From an uncultured Lentisphaerota bacterium (lineage in GTDB: Bacteria; Verrucomicrobiota; Lentisphaeria; Oligosphaerales; CAITYL01): 41,098 bases of DNA. Shown here one piece after another: positions 1-8,407 of this stretch. The translations under genes and the position numbers were made by a program. The stretch lies in NCBI GenBank assembly GCA_903894975.1, contig CAITSE010000204.1, forward strand, positions 1 to 41,098. The letters run 5' to 3'. A model generated the notes under the pieces. It saw only the letters and a list, made by a program, of their open reading frames with translations, was not told the origin of the DNA and did not search any database. Each line of letters begins with the position of its first letter. The first letter of the stretch is position 1.

Positions 1-150
1 CCCCAGGCTACCCACGGCCGCCCCGCCGGGGCTCCAATCCAAAAAGGACTCCGAATCCCGCTTTCTCCGGTTTCATGAATAATCCAGGCTATGTGATCTT
101 TGTGTTCTTTGTGGCAAAAAATTCTGCCCAAAGCTCGCAAAGCGGCGGCG

Positions 151-885
151 TCACTTCTTGCGGAAGACCGCGACGAATTCGTGGTTGCCGGCCGGGCCTT
201 GGATCGGGGAATGCACCACGCCGAGCCGGGTCCAGGCGATCTCGGCTTCGGCAAAGCGCACGATCTCGTCCACGCAGCGCTGGCGCACGGACTCATCCCG
301 GATTACGCCGCCCTTGCCGACTTCGGCGCGGCCGGCCTCGAACTGGGGCTTGACCAGCACGAACGCCCAGCCGCCGCTCTTCAGAAACGTCGCCGGTGCG
401 GGGAGCGCGAGTTTCAGCGAGATGAAGGAGACGTCGGCGGTCAGGATATCCACCGGTTCCGGAATCTGGCTGGCGTCCAGCATGCGGGCGTTGACTTTTT
501 CCAGGCAGATCACCCGGCTGTCCTGCCGAAGCTTGTGATGAAGCTGGCCGTGGCCGCAGTCCACGGCATAGACCTTGCGGACGCCACGCTGGAGCATCAG
601 ATCCGTGAACCCGCCGGTCGAGGCGCCGACGTCCAGGCCGATCATCCCGTCCAGCGGCGGCGGGAACGCCTCCAGCCCCGCCAGCAGCTTGTAGGCGCCG
701 CGGCTGACATAGGGACACGGCGTCGCGATTACAAAGGCGGTTTCCGGCGGATACAGGTCGCTGGCCTTCTGCACCACGGCGTCCGGGCCGGTCCGCACTT
801 CGCCCGCCAGGATCAGCCGCTGGGCCAGGGTCCGGGACTCGCAGAGCCCGCTCTCCACCAGCAAAATATCTGCGCGTTTTTTCAC
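151..885 (-). CDS. tlyA: TlyA-family rRNA (cytidine-2'-O)-methyltransferase / hemolysin-like
   Basis: MKKRADILLVESGLCESRTLAQRLILAGEV (S4-like N-terminus), LDVGASTGGFTDLMLQRG SAM motif, ILTADVSFISLKLALP and LVKPQFEAGR motifs typical of TlyA. Confidence 0.92.
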   Translation of the reverse strand: MKKRADILLVESGLCESRTLAQRLILAGEVRTGPDAVVQKASDLYPPETAFVIATPCPYVSRGAYKLLAGLEAFPPPLDGMIGLDVGASTGGFTDLMLQRGVRKVYAVDCGHGQLHHKLRQDSRVICLEKVNARMLDASQIPEPVDILTADVSFISLKLALPAPATFLKSGGWAFVLVKPQFEAGRAEVGKGGVIRDESVRQRCVDEIVRFAEAEIAWTRLGVVHSPIQGPAGNHEFVAVFRKK

Positions 886-945
886 AGGAAAATCAACTTC
901 ACCCGGGCTTGGCGCCCAGCGTGGGTTCGTGGTGAATGCGTAAGC

Positions 946-2232
946 TCAGGAACGAATCTGGCCGCTGCCCTGGACCACATACTTGTAGGAGGTCAATTCC
1001 TCGACGCCCATGGGGCCGCGGGCGTGAATCTTGTCGGTGCTGATGCCGATCTCCGCGCCCATGCCGAACTGGCCGCCGTCAGTGAAACGGGTGGACGCGT
1101 TGACATAGACCGCCGCGGAATCCACGAGTTCGGTGAAAAGTTCGGCAGTGTCCTTGTCGGCCGTGACAATGGCGTCGCTGTGAGCCGATCCGTGAACGGC
1201 GATGTGCTCCGCCGCGGCCTCGACGTCGGCGACGATGGCGACCGTCAGGATCAAGTCCAGGTATTCCTCCTGCCAGTCCTGGTCGGTGGCGGGCTTGGCC
1301 TCTGGCACGAGCTTGCAGAAGGCGGCGTCGCCGCGCAGTTCGACCTTTTTCGCCAGGAGCCGCTTGGCCAGTTTCGGCGCAAACTCCGCGGCGATGTCCT
1401 TGTGGATCAGCACTTTCTCCGCCGCATTGCAGACGCCGGGGCGCTGGCACTTGGCGTTCTCGATGATCGCCAGGGCCATGGCCTGGTCCGCCGCAACATC
1501 GACGTAGACGTGGCAGACGCCCTTGTAATGCTTGATGACCGGGATGGTGGACTGTTCGACCACGGCGCGGATCAGGCTTTCGCCGCCGCGGGGCATGACC
1601 AGGTCCACATACTTGTCCAAGCGCAGCAACTGGTTGACCGCCTCGCGGTCGGTCCAGGGGATGACCTGCACCGCGGCCGCGGGCACGCCGCAGACGGCCA
1701 GGCCGTCCGCCATCACCTGCGCCAGGGCAAGGTTGGAGCGGATCGCCTCGGAGCCGCCGCGCAGGATCACGGCATTGCCGGCCTTGAGACAGAGCCCGGC
1801 GGCGTCCACGGTGACGTTCGGCCGGGATTCATAGATGATGGCGATGACGCCGATGGGCACGCGTACCTTGCGGATCTCCAGGCCGTTGGGCCGGAGCCAG
1901 GTGGAGTCCACGCGGCCGATGGGATCCGGCAGGCCGGTGAGCGCGCGCAGTCCCTTGGCCATTTCCTCGACCCGGGCTGGGGTCAGTTTCAGGCGGTCGA
2001 GCAGGGCCGCGTTCAGTCCTTTGACCCGGCCGGCTTCCAGGTCGTGGGCGTTCTCGGCCAGGATCGTCTCCTGCCGTTGCAGGAGCAGGTCCGCCATGGC
2101 CTCCAGGCAGCGGTCCTTCTGCCCGCCCGAGAGCCGGGCCAGCTTCCGGGATGCGATCCGCGCCTCGCGTCCGATCGTCTCCAGGCCCGCCTGGAAGTCC
2201 ACATTTTCCGTTTTGACAGCCGCCGTTTTCAT
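946..2232 (-). CDS. proA: Glutamate-5-semialdehyde dehydrogenase (gamma-glutamyl phosphate reductase)
   Basis: VPIGVIAIIYESRPNVTVDAAGLCLKAGNAVILRGGSEA, HYKGVCHVYVD, NAKCQRPGVCNAAEKVLIH, FTDGGQFGMGAEIGISTDKIHARGPMGVEELTSYKY. Start placed at MKTAAVK (2232) rather than the longer ORF start at 2328. Confidence 0.95.
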   Translation of the reverse strand: MKTAAVKTENVDFQAGLETIGREARIASRKLARLSGGQKDRCLEAMADLLLQRQETILAENAHDLEAGRVKGLNAALLDRLKLTPARVEEMAKGLRALTGLPDPIGRVDSTWLRPNGLEIRKVRVPIGVIAIIYESRPNVTVDAAGLCLKAGNAVILRGGSEAIRSNLALAQVMADGLAVCGVPAAAVQVIPWTDREAVNQLLRLDKYVDLVMPRGGESLIRAVVEQSTIPVIKHYKGVCHVYVDVAADQAMALAIIENAKCQRPGVCNAAEKVLIHKDIAAEFAPKLAKRLLAKKVELRGDAAFCKLVPEAKPATDQDWQEEYLDLILTVAIVADVEAAAEHIAVHGSAHSDAIVTADKDTAELFTELVDSAAVYVNASTRFTDGGQFGMGAEIGISTDKIHARGPMGVEELTSYKYVVQGSGQIRS

Positions 2233-2368
2233 ATCCGTATCCTCAAATTCCGTGCGCCGGTCAGGCGGCCCGCAGGCACGCCGGACGCCGAAGCGACAAG
2301 GGATAAATATAGCCTGTGACGGCGGCAAGCCGGCCTGTGCTCTGCGGGTCGTGGTCTGCGTACGGGGG

Positions 2369-2428
2369 GATCCGTCCGATCCATCAGATCCGTCCGATCC
2401 GTCCGATCTGACTGATCTGACTGATCAT
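2369..2428. repeat. Short tandem repeat, 9-nt unit GATCCGTCC, about 6 copies, degenerating to GATCTGACT
   Basis: Read directly: GATCCGTCC GATCCATCA GATCCGTCC GATCCGTCC GATCTGACT GATCTGACT GATCAT. Confidence 0.9.
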
Positions 2429-2541
2429 TTTCCTGCGAAACCCGGCGCGCACCATATCGGTTCCTCCCCCGTTGTTTTCGCGTTCCGCCGCAACCCGTTT
2501 CCCCCCACTCGAAATCGAAACTCCAAAATCGAAAATTCCCC

Positions 2542-3708
2542 TCACCCCTCCGCCGAGGTCAGGACCAGGTGGTCGCGGTGGATGACTTCCTCGTAGTGGT
2601 GTTCGCCGCCGAGGAGGCCGGGGATCTCATGGGTGTTCCGGCCGCGGATCAAGGCCAGTTCCGCACTGTCGTAATTGGTGACGCCCTTGGCCAGTTCCAG
2701 GCCGCTGGCATTGACCACGCGCACCGTGGCGCCGCGCTTGAAGCTGCCGAGCACCGCGGTGATGCCGCTGGGCAGGAGGCTGCGCCCCTGCGCCACCAAT
2801 GCCTTTTCCGCGCCGGCATCCACCACCACATCCCCGGCCGGCTTGGAGAAAAAGGCCAGGAACCGTTTCTGGGCGTTGAGCCGCGCCCCGTCCGCGGCGA
2901 CGAACAGGGAGCCGACGTCCGCGCCCTTCAGGATGTCGTTCAGCACGGCAAAGTCCCGGCCGCAGGCGATCCACATCGCCGCGCCGCTTTTCATCAGCAT
3001 TTCCGCGGCGTGCACCTTGGTAATCATGCCGCCGACGGAAAGGGCATTGCCGTCCGTGCCCATGGCCATCTGCCGCAGGCGCGGCGTCACGGCCGGCACC
3101 ACCGACAGGCGCCGGCCGAAGCCGGCGGCCTCGGGCAGCCGTTCGTGCATGCCGTCGATGGTGGTCAGCAGGATGACCAGGTCGGCGTTGCACATGGACC
3201 CGACCAGGGCGGCCAGGGTGTCGTTGTTGCCGAACTGGATCTCGTCCACACTCACCGAATCATTCTCGTTGATGACCGGCAGTATCCCGGTCTGGAGCAT
3301 TTCATGCAGGCAGTGCATGACATTGAGGTAGCGGTCGCGGTCGCGCACATCGGCGGCCGTGAGCAGGAGTTGGCCGGCGTGGAACCCGAGCTTGGCGCAG
3401 GCGGTTTCATAGAGCGACATCAGCCGGCACTGGCCGACGGCGGCGTGCGCCTGCAGGCCGGGGATGTGCGAGGGGCGCTTCGCCGTGCCGAGGATGCGCA
3501 TGCCGGCGCCGATGGCCCCGGAGGTGACCAGGATGACCTCCAGCCCGCGCCGGCGCAGTCCGGCCAGGGCCGCCACCAGTTCCGCCACCCGTTCTTCCGA
3601 CCCGGTCTTCCCGCCCATCAACAACTGGGTGCCGACCTTGACCACGACACGGCGCACCCCTTTGAGCACCCGCGCCCGTTGTCCTTCATCGGAGAAAAAA
3701 ACATTCAT
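2542..3708 (-). CDS. proB: Glutamate 5-kinase with C-terminal PUA domain
   Basis: RRVVVKVGTQLLMG, VILVTSGAIGAGM, LPVINENDSVSVDEIQFGNNDTLAALVGSMCNADLVILLTTIDGM, GTDGNALSVGGMITKVHAAEMLMKSGA; PUA-like C-terminus. Start may be 3723 or 3708 (MNVFFSDEGQ). Confidence 0.95.
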   Translation of the reverse strand: MNVFFSDEGQRARVLKGVRRVVVKVGTQLLMGGKTGSEERVAELVAALAGLRRRGLEVILVTSGAIGAGMRILGTAKRPSHIPGLQAHAAVGQCRLMSLYETACAKLGFHAGQLLLTAADVRDRDRYLNVMHCLHEMLQTGILPVINENDSVSVDEIQFGNNDTLAALVGSMCNADLVILLTTIDGMHERLPEAAGFGRRLSVVPAVTPRLRQMAMGTDGNALSVGGMITKVHAAEMLMKSGAAMWIACGRDFAVLNDILKGADVGSLFVAADGARLNAQKRFLAFFSKPAGDVVVDAGAEKALVAQGRSLLPSGITAVLGSFKRGATVRVVNASGLELAKGVTNYDSAELALIRGRNTHEIPGLLGGEHHYEEVIHRDHLVLTSAEG

Positions 3709-3775
3709 CTCGGAATATCCCAAACAGGATGATTTTACGGCGACACCGCCAAAGGGAGGAAAATAGCGCTTCTCA

Positions 3776-3801
3776 TGGAAAGGGCCAAAGCTCCCTTTCC
3801 A
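3776..3801. promoter_or_regulatory. Perfect 9-bp stem-loop in the proB 5' leader
   Basis: TGGAAAGGG-ccaaagct-CCCTTTCCA, about 70 nt upstream of the proB start on the minus strand. Confidence 0.45.
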
Positions 3802-4119
3802 TATATTTGGTAATCCCTCAGTTGTGAGAGGCTGCTAGAGTTAGAATGGTCTGTGGCTTGTGGTTTGTGGGAAAGCGTGGACAGGAACAAATTCTTTGAT
3901 TTTTCCGTCTTCCTCTTCACCGCCAGCCACAGACCTACAGACCACAGGCCTTTTGTAACAGAGCCATTACATATATATGCATGAGCAGGTGGTCGCGCGT
4001 TTTGTTGTGTCATTCTCCCACGACTGAACCGACCAGGAAACCAACGTGCTGCAACCACGTTCCGACATTGCCGGATTGTCCGGCGTCGTGCGGGCACTAC
4101 ATTACGCATTCCTTTCCGG

Positions 4120-4195
4120 CGGGGCGTAGCGCAGTTGGTAGCGCGTCTGCTTTGGGAGCAGAAGGTCGCGGGTTCAAATCCCGCCGCCCCGACCA
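4120..4195 (+). tRNA. tRNA-Pro (anticodon TGG), CCA encoded
   Basis: Acceptor CGGGGCG/CGCCCCG, D-arm GCGCAGTTGGTAGCGC, anticodon arm TCTGC-TTTGGGA-GCAGA, T-arm loop GGTTCAAATCC, 3' A-CCA. Confidence 0.96.
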
Positions 4196-4199
4196 TTTT

Positions 4200-4260
4200 T
4201 AACAGAAGACGCAAAGACACGAAGGAAACCGTCTTCTCTGCGTCTTTGCGTCTTCTGTTA
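4200..4260. terminator. Perfect 19-bp inverted repeat between convergent tRNA-Pro and gph; candidate bidirectional terminator
   Basis: TAACAGAAGACGCAAAGAC (4200-4218) pairs with GTCTTTGCGTCTTCTGTTA (4242-4260); T-tract just before the left arm. Confidence 0.6.
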
Positions 4261-4899
4261 AACCCCGCCCTTCAGGTACGCGGGCAGTTCTGTCAGCGTG
4301 TCCACGGCCAGGTCCCAGCCTTCGCTGCGGGGATCGCCGAAGCCGTACCGGCAGAAACAGCATTTCAAACCTGCGCGCCGGCCGGATTCGAGATCGGTGA
4401 AATGATCGCCGGCCATCCAGGAACCGGCAGCCCCGGCCCCGCACTGTTCCAAGGCCAGACGCAACGGCGCCGGATCGGGCTTGAGCTGCGGACAGACGCC
4501 GCCGCCGACCACGGCGCGGAAAAACTCCGCCAGCCCGAGCCCGTTCAGGACGGCCTCGGAAAACTCCTGCGGTTTGTTGGTGACCACGCCCAGGGCGTAC
4601 CCAAGCCCGCGCAGTTCCGCCAGGGCCAACTTCACTCCGGGATAGGGCCGGGTATGATCCAGCAAATGCTGGCTGTAATGGAGACGGGTCAGTTCCACCG
4701 CGTCATCCAGCCGTTCCGGACATTCCGGCAGTGCGCGGGCCACCAGGTTGCGCATGCCCTCCCCGACGAAGGAAACGACCCGCTCCTCGGCCAACGGCGC
4801 CAGGCCCAGGTCGCGGCGCGCCAGATTGACCCCCAGCACCAAATCCGCCCGGGAATCGACCAGGGTGCCGTCGAGATCAAAAAGAATGCAGGAAACCAT
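4258..4899 (-). CDS. gph: HAD-family hydrolase, phosphoglycolate phosphatase-like
   Basis: MVSCILFDLDGTLVDSRADL, TNKPQEFSEAVLNGLGL, KPDPAPLRLAL, AGDHFTDLESGRRAGLK. Confidence 0.85.
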   Translation of the reverse strand: MVSCILFDLDGTLVDSRADLVLGVNLARRDLGLAPLAEERVVSFVGEGMRNLVARALPECPERLDDAVELTRLHYSQHLLDHTRPYPGVKLALAELRGLGYALGVVTNKPQEFSEAVLNGLGLAEFFRAVVGGGVCPQLKPDPAPLRLALEQCGAGAAGSWMAGDHFTDLESGRRAGLKCCFCRYGFGDPRSEGWDLAVDTLTELPAYLKGGV

Positions 4900-4945
4900 A
4901 ATTGGCCGGCTTTACTTTATGGGAAAACTACCGTCGACCGTTCCT

Positions 4946-5026
4946 TTTTGCCGCAAAAGAACGCATGGATCGCAAAGAATTGCGGAATCCCTTTTTTTGC
5001 GTTCTTTGCGTTCTTTCGCGGCAAAA
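4946..5026. repeat. 34-nt imperfect inverted repeat, 'GCAAAGAACGCAAAGAA' word family
   Basis: TTTTGCCGCAAAAGAACGCATGGATCGCAAAGAA (4946-4979) against TTTTTTGCGTTCTTTGCGTTCTTTCGCGGCAAAA (4993-5026). Confidence 0.75.
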
Positions 5027-5160
5027 CCGTTTTCAACCGCTGACTTTCGCTAATTTGCGCTGACAAATTCCCTGATTGGTTAGCGGAACGTCAGCGTTCG
5101 TTAGCGGTTAAAAACGAACTCGATGTGAGCGTTGCGTTCTTTCGCGGTGAATCGGGCCGG

Positions 5161-5637
5161 TCAATTCCCGAGCTTGATGTCAAACCCGTTGCGCTGAAGC
5201 CAAGCGGCGCCGCGTTCCCGCTGGTCGCCCTGGAGTTCCAGCGTGCTGTCCTGGACCGTGCCGCCGGTGCCGAGGTCGCGCTTGAGCCGGCCGAGCATGT
5301 CCATGAGCCCGGTCAGGCTGTCGTCCGGGAACCCGCGCAGGATGGTCACGGTCTTGCCGCCGCGCCCCTTGCGTTCCATGCGGAGAAGGATGACCGGCTT
5401 GCGTTTTTCCTGCGACTCCCGCAATAATTCCGCAGCGAGCTTACGGTCGGCGAAGGGAATGACGTTGTCAGTCCAGTTTTTATTAGCGCCCGGAGAGGGT
5501 TTGAAGACGGGAGGAGGAGTCCGAGCGGCCCCCGGCGCTGACGGCGCGGCCGGCTCCAAGCCGGCCACTTTCAGGCCGGCAAAGGGATTGACCTTGAAAT
5601 CTTTCGCGGGCGCCTTGTCCGGTTGCGGTTTGGCCAT
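5161..5637 (-). CDS. SUI1/eIF1-family (YciH-like) translation factor
   Basis: VILLRMERKGRGGKTVTILRGFPDDSLTGLMDMLGRLKRDLGTGGTVQDSTLELQGDQRERGAAWLQRNGF matches SUI1 domain organisation. Confidence 0.8.
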   Translation of the reverse strand: MAKPQPDKAPAKDFKVNPFAGLKVAGLEPAAPSAPGAARTPPPVFKPSPGANKNWTDNVIPFADRKLAAELLRESQEKRKPVILLRMERKGRGGKTVTILRGFPDDSLTGLMDMLGRLKRDLGTGGTVQDSTLELQGDQRERGAAWLQRNGFDIKLGN

Positions 5638-5723
5638 GGGTGTATCGTCCTTGCCTGAACTCTGTGCAGGTTCCCGGGAGCATGCGCGCCGACTTCATCA
5701 TCTCACACCGCAGCAGAACAGCC

Positions 5724-5784
5724 CCCACTGAAGTGGGAACTCCCAACCCGGGCCGTCCCTGTTCGGAGTTCCGCCTTCAGGCGG
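5724..5784. repeat. Nested inverted repeat (24-nt arms, each arm itself a mini-hairpin)
   Basis: CCCACTGAAGTGGGAACTCCCAAC (5724-5747) against GTTCGGAGTTCCGCCTTCAGGCGG (5761-5784). Confidence 0.7.
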
Positions 5785-6003
5785 TGCCGGTTTCACGCGC
5801 GGTCGCGTCTTCATCGCCCGCACCAGGGCAATATCATGCGCGCCGTCGGGGCTGCAACACCCAGTTCCCATTGCCAGGCGCGGGAATCGAGACGCGCCGA
5901 TCAGGAGTTCGGCGTTTCCGGGGGGTGCCAAAACGCCGCGGAAACGTGGTGCACCCACGTTGCTACACTTTCGAGCGCGGGAAGGCAGGCTAAATTGAGG
6001 TGC

Positions 6004-6306
6004 ATGACCCCGCACCATCCGCATAGACTGACCCTAGCCTCCGGCGAGGCCGGCGGCCATTTCCGGGTGGTGGCCGTCCATGGCGGGGCCGCCCTGAAAC
6101 AGCGGCTGGCCGCCATGGGGCTCAGTGAAGGCAAAACTCTGGTCAAGCTGGGCCGGCAACTGTTCAACGGACCGGTGACCGTCCGCATCGCGCACACCGA
6201 GCTGGCGCTGGGCCACAGCACGGCGGGACACGTGGAAGTTGAACCGACCAAGCCGACCGGCGACCATCCCCAGTCCCATAGCGGACGGGGGGCTATAGGG
6301 TTTTAG
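6004..6306 (+). CDS. feoA: FeoA-domain protein
   Basis: ALKQRLAAMGLSEGKTLVKLGRQLFNGPVTVRIAHTELALGHSTAGHVEVEP; directly upstream of feoB. Start ATG at 6004. Confidence 0.82.
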   Translation: MTPHHPHRLTLASGEAGGHFRVVAVHGGAALKQRLAAMGLSEGKTLVKLGRQLFNGPVTVRIAHTELALGHSTAGHVEVEPTKPTGDHPQSHSGRGAIGF

Positions 6307-6356
6307 GCTGTGGGCTATTAGCCTGAATTATCATGAACATTCAACATTCAACATAG

Positions 6357-6376
6357 AACATTCAACGTTGAATGTT
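6357..6376. repeat. Perfect 20-bp palindrome between feoA and feoB
   Basis: AACATTCAACGTTGAATGTT, preceded by further AACATTCAAC copies from 6336. Confidence 0.8.
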
Positions 6377-6456
6377 GTAATCGACTTGCGGAAAAACCTA
6401 ACAGCCTACAGACTAAACCGCTATCAACCGCAGCGTCCCCCGGGAACGCGTATCCC

Positions 6457-8205
6457 ATGAAACGCCTCATTCTCATCGGCAACCCGAACGTTGGCAAGTC
6501 GGCGCTGTTCACCCGCCTGACCGGGGTGCACACGACGATCTCCAACTACGCCGGCACCACGGTCGCCTTCAAGGCGGGCGAACTCGCGGCGGGCGGCGAG
6601 ACGTTCTCCGTCATCGACACGCCCGGAACGTACTCGCTGGAGGCCGACAACGACGCCGAACGCGTGGCCGCGGAACTGGCCGGATCCGGCGACCTGATCA
6701 TCAATGTCCTGGACGCCACGAACCTGGAACGGAACCTGCTCCTGACCATGCAGCTCCTGGAACGGGGCAAGCCGTTGCTGGTCGTGCTCAACATGTTCGA
6801 CGACGCGCAGCACAAGGGCATCGACATCGACGTGGCCCGCCTCCGGGAATACCTGCGCGTCCCGGTCATTCCCACCTGCGCCCTCAGCGGCGACGGCATT
6901 GCCGACCTGGTTCAGGCCGTCGCGGAAGCGCGGCGGAAACAGGAGGACGGCGGCGGCTTTCCCAGCATCCGGCCCCATGCGTTCCAGGAGAAATGGGAGG
7001 ATCTCGGGCGGATCCTGCCGGCGGTGCAGTCGCTGCGCCACCGGCGGCACACCTTCCTGGAACGGCTGCAGGACGTCTCGGTGCATCCGGTTTACGGCCT
7101 GGCCTTTGCCGCGGCGCTCATGGCCGTGCTGTTCCTGCTCATCCGTTTTTCCGCCGAAGGACTGATCAACTGGGTGATGGATCCGATGTTCGAACACTTC
7201 TATCGGCCGCTGATCGAACGACTCGACGCCGCCCTGGCTGGCCTCCCCGCCCTACAGCACGTGCTCATCGGCGCCCCGGTCGCCGGCAAGATCGAGTTTG
7301 AGCAGAGCCTGGGTGTGCTCACCACCGGCGTCTACGTCGAGCTGGCGGTGGTCCTGCCCTACCTGCTGGTTTTCTATTTCTTCCTGTCGCTCCTGGAGGA
7401 CATCGGCTACCTGCCGCGGCTGGGGGTGGTGCTCGACACCTTCATGCACCGCATCGGCCTGCACGGGTTCAGCGTCATCCCGGTGCTGCTCGGGTTCGGC
7501 TGCAACGTGCCCGGCATCCTGGCCACGCGCTCGCTGGAAACGTCCCGGCAGCGCTTCATCGCCTGCACCCTGATCGCCATTGGCGTCCCCTGCGTCTCGC
7601 TCCAAGCCATGATCTTCAAGCTCGTGGGCGCGATCAGCCTCAGCCATGTCGTCATCGTCTACGCCTACCTGGGCCTGACCATCCTGATCCTGGGGCACCT
7701 GCTGAAATGGGGCGTCCGCGGCCCCCTGCCCGAACTGATCCTGGAAATCCCGCCCTACCGCCAGCCCCAGGCGCGCCAGCTCCTGCTCAAGCTCTACGGC
7801 AATGCCAAGGGCTTTCTGTTCGAGGCGACGCCGCTGATCTTCGGCGGCATCCTGCTGATGAACCTGCTAGACGGCGCCGGGTTCTTCCGGGTCATCGCCC
7901 GCGTCGCCGGCCCGGTCGTCCGCCAGGTCTGGGGATTGCCGGACGGCGCCATCCTGCCCATCGTCATGGGCTTCCTGCGCAAGGACGTGGCGGCCGGCAT
8001 GCTCGTGCCGCTGAACCTGAGCGCGCCCCAGCTCATGACCGCCTGCGTCCTGCTCTCCCTGACCTTCCCCTGCATCGCCACCTTCGCCGTGCTCTTCCAG
8101 GAACTGGGCTGGAAAGACACCGCCAAAAGCGTCGGCGTCATGCTCCTCACCGCCCTCTCCTTCGGCGGCCTGGCGCACCTCCTGTTCCAGCATGTCGCGG
8201 GGTAG
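6457..8205 (+). CDS. feoB: Ferrous iron transport protein B
   Basis: LIGNPNVGKSALFTRLTGVHTTISNYAGTTV, DTPGTYSL; GFGCNVPGILATRSLE and GFLRKDVAAGML membrane motifs. Confidence 0.95.
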   Translation: MKRLILIGNPNVGKSALFTRLTGVHTTISNYAGTTVAFKAGELAAGGETFSVIDTPGTYSLEADNDAERVAAELAGSGDLIINVLDATNLERNLLLTMQLLERGKPLLVVLNMFDDAQHKGIDIDVARLREYLRVPVIPTCALSGDGIADLVQAVAEARRKQEDGGGFPSIRPHAFQEKWEDLGRILPAVQSLRHRRHTFLERLQDVSVHPVYGLAFAAALMAVLFLLIRFSAEGLINWVMDPMFEHFYRPLIERLDAALAGLPALQHVLIGAPVAGKIEFEQSLGVLTTGVYVELAVVLPYLLVFYFFLSLLEDIGYLPRLGVVLDTFMHRIGLHGFSVIPVLLGFGCNVPGILATRSLETSRQRFIACTLIAIGVPCVSLQAMIFKLVGAISLSHVVIVYAYLGLTILILGHLLKWGVRGPLPELILEIPPYRQPQARQLLLKLYGNAKGFLFEATPLIFGGILLMNLLDGAGFFRVIARVAGPVVRQVWGLPDGAILPIVMGFLRKDVAAGMLVPLNLSAPQLMTACVLLSLTFPCIATFAVLFQELGWKDTAKSVGVMLLTALSFGGLAHLLFQHVAG

Positions 8206-8407
8206 GAGGAAGGCGGGTCTGTGGCCTGTAGGCTTGTGGTCTGTGAGGGGAAATGCGGGAAGAAGCCCATGGCGATGACAAATCTGTCGGCGTACGTTCC
8301 CAGGCAAGGGGAAGGATGCCCCCTCTCCCACGGAACGCCGCCGGGCGGGGCGAAGACCATCGCCAGGGGGTTCGGAGGCGCGCGAACTGCGCCCCCGACA
8401 ACGCCTT

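Noticed and set aside
100-2319. 739-aa plus-strand ORF
   Set aside because: Antisense to tlyA and proA; produced by high GC3 codon bias, with no recognisable motifs.
2369-2428. Possible CRISPR array
   Set aside because: Contiguous 9-mers with no spacers and no cas genes; it is a simple tandem repeat.
3735-4220. 161-aa minus-strand ORF containing VGAAGFEPATFCSQSRRATNCATP
   Set aside because: Classic spurious ORF formed by reading antisense across the tRNA gene at 4120-4195.
5698-6024. 108-aa minus-strand ORF (PRFRGVLAPPGNAELL...PPEGGTPNRDG)
   Set aside because: Falls in the hairpin-rich non-coding interval; peptide is of the type generated by intergenic repeats, not a protein family.
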